Source of the DNA: Collinsella sp. | GTDB taxonomy: Bacteria; Actinomycetota; Coriobacteriia; Coriobacteriales; Coriobacteriaceae | Direction of reading: 5' to 3' | Assembly (NCBI GenBank): GCA_019414445.1 | Contig: DXMA01000012.1 | Span: forward strand, 9,448 to 73,447 | Length of the DNA: 64,000 bases | Part shown: positions 60,151-64,000 of the stretch, piece by piece | How the letters are laid out: every line of letters begins with the position of its first letter | Position numbering within the stretch: the stretch's first letter is position 1 | The notes under the pieces: generated by a model | What the model was told of the DNA's origin: nothing | Database searches by the model: none | What the model saw: only the letters and a program-made list of their open reading frames with translations | Program-made: the position numbers and the translations under genes

Positions 60151-60501
60151 GCGTCGCTAAACTTCCCGCCGGAAGCCCCGTCCCCCTACACTGTTTCCTT
60201 TGCGCTCACCTGGCTTTGCCAGAAGTCGCGCCAAGAAAACAGCTCCGGGGGACGGGGCTTCCTTCGTTTAACGCCGCAGGGTTACGAGTCTGAATTAAGA
60301 TGGCTACTGGCTTTGCCAGAAGTCGCGCGACGGAATCAGCTCCGGGGAAACGGGGCCTCCTTTGTTAACTTGCTACAGGGTTACTGGTCTGATTTTAGTT
60401 ATATGGTTACCGTTCAGCGGTGTTGATGGCTCCCTTGTTGGGGCTTTCTTTTTATCTCGCTACAATGGGCTTCAAGCGTTCTAGTGACTTGGAGTTTTGG
60501 T
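60151..60501 (+). repeat. Structured 3' region of fba with a 97-bp tandem duplication
   Basis: Bases 60210-60306 and 60307-60403 are imperfect direct copies; both contain CTGGCTTTGCCAGAAGTCGC and CAGCTCCGGGG. In addition 60171-60186 (GGAAGCCCCGTCCCCC) and 60247-60262 are perfect 16-bp complements enclosing 60 bases that include the small hairpin TGGC-TTT-GCCA. The second copy has no matching left arm. The first long hairpin likely ends the fba message. No gene is visible in this 351-base gap. Confidence 0.8.
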
Positions 60502-61935
60502 ATGGCTGTTATTAATGTGCTGCCTTCGGATGGGAAGGTTATTGACGAGGGTCCAGTTGGTTGCTCTGCTGATGTTTGCTGTGATGACTTTCGTCATCTC
60601 GATGTTGGACTGCCGCCCGAGATTCTTCGTCTTATGGATGCCGGGTATTTGACGCAGGCTGTTGCTGCCTGCGATCGCCTTTTGGAGCAGAACTCCGAGC
60701 CTTCGCTGGCTGCTTGTGTTCGTGCCGAGCGGTATCGCATGCTCGAGACGCCGCTTCATTTTTCGGTGTCGCGCGACCAGGCTATTGCGATGATTCGCGA
60801 GGAGTGGCCAGAGTTTACCGAAGAGCAGTTTGATGACCTGATTAATCGTAAGCGTATTGACTGGCGCTTTATCGATGGCGAACTGTTCGTTCTCGACAAC
60901 TTCCTCGATTCGCTTCGCGTATATCCCAAAGAGGTTCCCGGCATGCGGCCCGATTCTACGGACGGAATAGCACTGCGCAACGAGATGCTCAAGGAGATGG
61001 AGTCACAAAACGGATTGGCTCGCGTCATTACGCTTAAAGCGTCCGTGTCTGTCCCCGGCGCTCTGGAAGGGGAGACCGTTCGCGCGTGGCTACCCGTTGC
61101 CGCCGCCTGTCGTCAACAGTCTCATATCGAGGTTCTCGATATGACGCCGGAGGGTGCTGTTGCCCCCGCGAATGCTTCGGCGCGTACCGCCTCGTGGTCT
61201 TCTTCGAGTGAGCGCTCATTCTCGGTGACCTATCGCTATCAAATTGATGCCGCTTATCGTGATGTCTATGGGGGTGCGCTTCCGGTGCATCCTTGCATGG
61301 ACACGCCACTGCCCGTGGACACCTCCGAGGACCGTCCGCACATTGCATTCACGCCGTATCTACAGCAGCTGACAGCCCGTGTCATTGACGGGCTCGAGGA
61401 TCCGCTCGATCGCGCCCGTGCTATCTATGATTACCTGACGCAGTACATCGACTATCGCTATCAGCCGCCGTACTTGCTTTTGGGATCTATTGCCGATGAC
61501 TGCGCGCATTCGCTCCGCGGCGATTGCGGCGTTATGGCGCTCACGTTTATCACCATGTGCCGTATCGCGGGCGTGCCTGCCCGTTGGCAGAGCGGCCTGT
61601 ATGTTGCGCCCGATTCGGTGGGGTCGCACGACTGGGCAGAGTTCTATACGCCGCAGACCGGATGGCTCAACGCCGACGTGTCATTTGGATCTTCTGCTCG
61701 CAGGATGGGGGAGGAGTGGCGCCGCCGTCACTACTTTGGCAATCTCGACCCGTGGCGTATGGTGGCCAACAATCGATTCCAGGCAGAGTTTGAGCCCTCT
61801 TTCGACGGCATGCGCGAGGACCCTTACGATAACCAGATGGGTGAGGCTTCGGTCGACGGTCGCGGATGCCGTCGGCGCGAGATGCTCCGCACGGTCGAAC
61901 TCATCGAAATGCTCGAAGTTCCATTTTCGGACTAA
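60502..61935 (+). CDS. Transglutaminase-like cysteine protease-fold protein
   Basis: This 477-residue protein from ATG 60502 (TTGGAG upstream) has an N-terminal helical region with no name (1-170), a beta-rich region (about 175-270, ARVITLKASVSVPGA), and a transglutaminase-core domain (about 290-420). The catalytic triad is complete: Cys342 in GDCGVMALTF, His376 in GSHDWAEFY and Asp392 in NADVSFG. There is no signal peptide, so it acts inside the cell. Such proteins are usually proteases or amidases rather than cross-linkers. The GC-poorer start and end codons are slightly unlike neighbours. It stands alone before the tRNA. Confidence 0.8.
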   Translation: MAVINVLPSDGKVIDEGPVGCSADVCCDDFRHLDVGLPPEILRLMDAGYLTQAVAACDRLLEQNSEPSLAACVRAERYRMLETPLHFSVSRDQAIAMIREEWPEFTEEQFDDLINRKRIDWRFIDGELFVLDNFLDSLRVYPKEVPGMRPDSTDGIALRNEMLKEMESQNGLARVITLKASVSVPGALEGETVRAWLPVAAACRQQSHIEVLDMTPEGAVAPANASARTASWSSSSERSFSVTYRYQIDAAYRDVYGGALPVHPCMDTPLPVDTSEDRPHIAFTPYLQQLTARVIDGLEDPLDRARAIYDYLTQYIDYRYQPPYLLLGSIADDCAHSLRGDCGVMALTFITMCRIAGVPARWQSGLYVAPDSVGSHDWAEFYTPQTGWLNADVSFGSSARRMGEEWRRRHYFGNLDPWRMVANNRFQAEFEPSFDGMREDPYDNQMGEASVDGRGCRRREMLRTVELIEMLEVPFSD

Positions 61936-61974
61936 TCGGTAGAAAGCTGTGATAAACTAACTCACGCATTGCGT

Positions 61975-62061
61975 GCCCGAGTGGCGGAATTGGCAGACGC
62001 AGTGGACTCAAAATCCACCGTTGGCAACAACGTGCGAGTTCGAGTCTCGCCTCGGGCACCA
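61975..62061 (+). tRNA. tRNA-Leu (CAA)
   Basis: The cloverleaf is complete: the acceptor stem GCCCGAG/CTCGGGC, a D-arm with GGCAGACGC, the anticodon stem GTGGA/TCCAC with loop CTCAAAA giving CAA, and a long type II variable arm (GTTGGCAACAACG). The T arm with TTCGAGTC and an encoded CCA complete it. Leu identity fits the long arm and discriminator A. It is followed by a terminator stem at 62081-62100 and by a partial copy of its own 3' end 184 bases downstream. Confidence 0.96.
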
Positions 62062-62080
62062 TACATGCAAGTGAGCGTTC

Positions 62081-62105
62081 AAGGGGGTTGCGGCCCCCTT
62101 TTTCG
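62081..62105 (+). terminator. Terminator of tRNA-Leu
   Basis: AAGGGGG (62081-62087) pairs with CCCCCTT (62094-62100) and TTTTTC follows. It is the expected end of the tRNA transcript. Confidence 0.85.
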
Positions 62106-62292
62106 TGCCGAACTCGCGTGAGCGCGCGAAGCGTTAAGCAAACAGGCCTGTGGCCTGTTTGTAGCGGAGCGTGGCGAGGGCGCCACGCGCCCGAAGCCCG
62201 GGGCTTCGCGAAGCGAAGGCCCTTCGAGTCTCGCCTCGAGCACCATACATGCAAGCGAGCGTTCAAGGGGGTCAAGGTCCCTTTTTCGTGTA
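62106..62292. repeat. Partial duplicate of the tRNA-Leu 3' end and terminator
   Basis: Bases 62223-62272 match 62039-62088 at 48 of 50 positions, covering the T-arm 3' side, acceptor 3' strand, CCA and the bases up to the terminator. TCCCTTTTTCG also recurs at 62278. Between the copies lie three strong hairpins: AAACAGGCC-TGT-GGCCTGTTT, a GCGTGGCG stem, and AAGCCCGGGGCTT. A tRNA 3' end flanking a short segment is the form of an integrase attachment scar; a simple duplication is the alternative. Confidence 0.7.
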
Positions 62293-62507
62293 CGTAATGT
62301 GATAACGCGCTGTACGTGTTATTATTCGCAAGGCGTTGTTCCCGCAATGCCCTAAAGAGGAACCTGAGGGTTCCCACCTTTTGGCGCCAATGAGCAGCTG
62401 ACTGGTCATACAACTTAGATTCCCTTCCTCAAATCGAGGAAGTCTATGTGTACGACCTGGTTGCTGAGAAGCGCCGGGTTATTTTTTTATGAATGGAGGT
62501 AGGGAAA
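62293..62507 (+). promoter_or_regulatory. infC-rpmI-rplT leader with an attenuator
   Basis: The leader contains a 7-bp stem, CTTCCTC/GAGGAAG (62424-62442), then a terminator. ACCTGGTTGCT pairs with AGCGCCGGGT (62455-62479) through a GAGA tetraloop, with one bulge and two G-U pairs, and is followed by TATTTTTTT. The attenuator ends ten bases before the Shine-Dalgarno site, so it can switch off the whole operon. Control by L20 or by IF3 is known for this operon in other bacteria; which applies here is not visible. Confidence 0.75.
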
Positions 62508-63062
62508 ATAGCTAAGTCTGATGACACCCGCATCAACGACGAGATCACTGCATCTTCGTGTCGTTTGATTGGCGTCGATGGCTCTCAGCTCGGCCTGTTC
62601 GCCATCCGCGATGCCCAGCGCGTCGCCGACGATCAGGGTCTCGACCTGGTCGAGATCGCTCCCAACGCGGAGCCGCCGGTCTGCAAGGTCATGGACTACG
62701 GTAAGTTCAAGTACCAGCAGGCCATGAAGGCCAAGGCTGCTCGTAAGAACCAGTCCAAGGTCGAGGTCAAGGAAATGAAGTTCCGACCCAAGATCGACGT
62801 TGGCGACTACGAGACCAAGAAGGGCCACGTTCTGCGTTTCCTCAAGAAGGGCGCACGCGTTAAAATCACCATCATGTTCCGCGGCCGTGAGATGGCTCAC
62901 CCGGAGCAGGGCCTTAACGTTCTCGAGCGTCTCGCCGAGGATCTCAAGCCTTACGCTACGGTCGAGTCCAAGCCTAAGATGGAAGGCCGTAACATGCTTA
63001 TGCTGCTCGCCCCGATTAAGGGCGCCTTCGATGAGGATAAAGCGGCAAGCGATAGCAAGTAA
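62508..63062 (+). CDS. infC: Translation initiation factor IF-3
   Basis: This is IF3, 184 residues from the proposed start, with both domains. N-terminal TRINDEITASSCRLIGVDGS is followed by DLVEIAPNAEPPVCKVMDYGKFKYQ, a Lys-rich linker and the C-terminal KEMKFRPKIDVGDYETK with VKITIMFRGREMAHPEQG. The obvious frame begins at ATG 62493, but that ATG is part of the GGAGGT site itself. ATA 62508 lies seven bases past the site and gives the usual N-terminus; rare AUU/AUA/AUC starts are a hallmark of infC. It is the first gene of infC-rpmI-rplT. Confidence 0.92.
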   Translation: MAKSDDTRINDEITASSCRLIGVDGSQLGLFAIRDAQRVADDQGLDLVEIAPNAEPPVCKVMDYGKFKYQQAMKAKAARKNQSKVEVKEMKFRPKIDVGDYETKKGHVLRFLKKGARVKITIMFRGREMAHPEQGLNVLERLAEDLKPYATVESKPKMEGRNMLMLLAPIKGAFDEDKAASDSK

Positions 63063-63094
63063 CTAGTGTTCTGTAACCGATTAAGGAGTATTTC

Positions 63095-63286
63095 ATGCCT
63101 AAGATGAAGTCCCACAGCGGCACCAAGAAGCGTTTCCGCAAGACTGGTACCGGCAAGCTTATGCGCGCCAAGGCTTTCAAGAGCCACATCCTGAGCAAGA
63201 AGTCCACCAAGCGTAAGCGTGGCTTCCGTCAGGAGACCGAGATCGCCGCTGCCGACCGCAAGGTCATCAAGTCGCGTCTCGCCTAA
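63095..63286 (+). CDS. rpmI: Ribosomal protein bL35
   Basis: This 63-residue basic protein contains MPKMKSHSGTKKRFRKTGTGK and HILSKKSTKRKRGFRQE, matching bL35 along its full length. AAGGAG precedes the ATG. It lies 32 bases after infC and 46 before rplT, in the standard order. Confidence 0.97.
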   Translation: MPKMKSHSGTKKRFRKTGTGKLMRAKAFKSHILSKKSTKRKRGFRQETEIAAADRKVIKSRLA

Positions 63287-63332
63287 GTTCGCGTTCCCGT
63301 TTTTCGTTTTACCGTCTAGGAGTTGATAGAAC

Positions 63333-63692
63333 ATGGCACGTATTAAGCGCGCTGTTGCCGCCAAGAAGAAGCGCCGTACCGTTATGCACCGTGCGAAGGG
63401 TTACTACGGTGCCGCTTCGCGTACTTACAAGCATGCTAAAGAGCAGGTCCAGCACTCCCTGCAGTATCAGTATCGTGATCGCCGCAACAAGAAGCGCGAG
63501 ATCCGTTCTCTCTGGATCACCCGTATCAACGCTGCTGCTCGCCTGAACGACATCTCTTACTCTCAGTTCATGCACGGCCTGAAGGTTGCCGGCATCGAGC
63601 TCGACCGCAAGGTCCTGGCTCAGATGGCTTACGAGGACATCGAGTCCTTCAACGAGCTGGCTGCCATTGCCAAGAAGGCTCTCGAGGCCTAA
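63333..63692 (+). CDS. rplT: Ribosomal protein bL20
   Basis: This 119-residue bL20 contains the N-terminal RNA-binding helix region (MARIKRAVAAKKKRR, then GYYGAASRTYKHAKEQV), DRRNKKREIRSLWITRINAA, and SQFMHGLKVAGIELDRKVLA. TAGGAG precedes the ATG. In other bacteria this protein represses its operon by binding the leader or an intergenic site. A terminator at 63714-63749 ends the operon. Confidence 0.97.
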   Translation: MARIKRAVAAKKKRRTVMHRAKGYYGAASRTYKHAKEQVQHSLQYQYRDRRNKKREIRSLWITRINAAARLNDISYSQFMHGLKVAGIELDRKVLAQMAYEDIESFNELAAIAKKALEA

Positions 63693-63713
63693 TAGATTCT
63701 CTTGAATCGCTAG

Positions 63714-63749
63714 GGGAGTGTCGCGTTGTGCGCGGCGCTCCCTCTTTTT
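63714..63749 (+). terminator. Terminator of the infC operon
   Basis: GGGAGTGTCGCG (63714-63725) pairs with CGCGGCGCTCCC (63731-63742) using two G-U pairs around TTGTG, followed by TCTTTTTA. Confidence 0.9.
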
Positions 63750-63911
63750 ATCTGAAGCGCGGTTTACATTGCTAAAAGCGCGGGTAGATAGACACTTACA
63801 GGTGACCGATCTCTATATATTTCTAAACCAAAGGGTCATCATCTGATACGTGCGGAAGATCCGCACCAGTCTTTCTATTAGCTATAGAAAGCGATATGTT
63901 GTGTAGGACTT
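63750..63911 (+). promoter_or_regulatory. Structured leader before the last gene
   Basis: This segment is AT-richer and contains TGCGGA-AGA-TCCGCA (63851-63865) and CTTTCTAT-TAGCT-ATAGAAAG (63871-63891), both perfect stems. TGACC and GGGTCA near 63804 and 63833 could close an outer helix. It looks like a structured 5' leader, but I cannot match it to a known riboswitch. Confidence 0.5.
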
Positions 63912-64000
63912 GTGAAGAGTGGAATTAACGACCCACAGGGCTTCGCGGTCTGGCAATATATCTCCTTGCCGCGCGGCCCGGTCGGACCGGATCAGCCGCC
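63912..64000 (+). CDS. Start of a hypothetical protein, cut by the window end
   Basis: A GTG at 63912 with TAGGA upstream opens a frame with no stop to the end of the window. Its first residues read VKSGINDPQGFAVWQYISL and then PRGPVGPDQP. The codon pattern agrees with the neighbouring genes (GC-rich third positions), so it is probably coding. With 29 residues I cannot assign a family. Confidence 0.45.
   Translation, partial: MKSGINDPQGFAVWQYISLPRGPVGPDQP

Overview
The window is GC-rich, densely coding chromosome of an anaerobic, low-copy Actinomycetota. Gene content fits the Coriobacteriia, and Collinsella or a close relative is my best guess: a lactate-dehydrogenase/Etf operon, a DUF3516 helicase, PadR-DUF1700-DUF4097 and XRE-DUF4097 modules, a RecJ-helicase fusion, and many intergenic stem-loops. 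This assignment rests on gene content and style, not on a database match. Start codons were chosen from visible Shine-Dalgarno sites, so several genes are shorter than their longest open frames.

Layout. 1-7 kb: tail of an MFS transporter, a HIRAN gene broken by one stop codon, a small charged protein, a metallophosphatase, a DUF2130 protein with a PD-(D/E)XK-like signature, and a large DUF3516 helicase. 7-14 kb: RNA-modification genes (trmB, a Trm9-like methyltransferase, a bacterial Elp3), an XRE regulator with a DUF4097 partner, and a spermidine-synthase-like protein. 14-19.5 kb: a three-gene operon of TerB_N/TerB_C protein, BrxD-like ATPase and Lhr/BrxHI-like helicase, the best candidate here for a poorly described DNA-processing or defence system. 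19.6-23.7 kb: a DUF554 membrane protein, then a five-gene operon of secreted and membrane-anchored proteins that I cannot assign. 24-32 kb: a flavin dehydrogenase with EtfB and a ferredoxin-fused EtfA (probable electron-confurcating lactate oxidation), an HD phosphohydrolase, AzlCD, a KdgT permease and a membrane diguanylate cyclase. 32-41 kb: EamA exporter, purL, a cation/proton antiporter followed by a striking repeat array, an SDR and homoserine dehydrogenase. 41.5-47.9 kb: a complete branched-chain amino acid ABC transporter with two tandem binding proteins. 47.9-49.7 kb: remnants of an IS110 transposase and a ParB gene beside a PadR-DUF1700-DUF4097 operon whose last gene is truncated. 49.8-62 kb: cutC, a GalT-like protein, a BASS-family carrier, a RecJ-helicase fusion, bifunctional Rel, an MBL hydrolase, class II aldolase and a transglutaminase-like protein. 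62-64 kb: tRNA-Leu(CAA) with a duplicated 3' end, the infC-rpmI-rplT operon with an attenuator and a probable AUA start, and the beginning of one more gene.

The non-coding space is unusually structured. It holds six 16-bp units in alternating orientation at a 30-32 bp pitch, several hairpins with different stems but a common 13-nt loop of type RGGGAC, a 123-bp element bounded by perfect 20-bp inverted repeats, a 97-bp tandem duplication, and several intrinsic terminators whose stems are held by G-U pairs.
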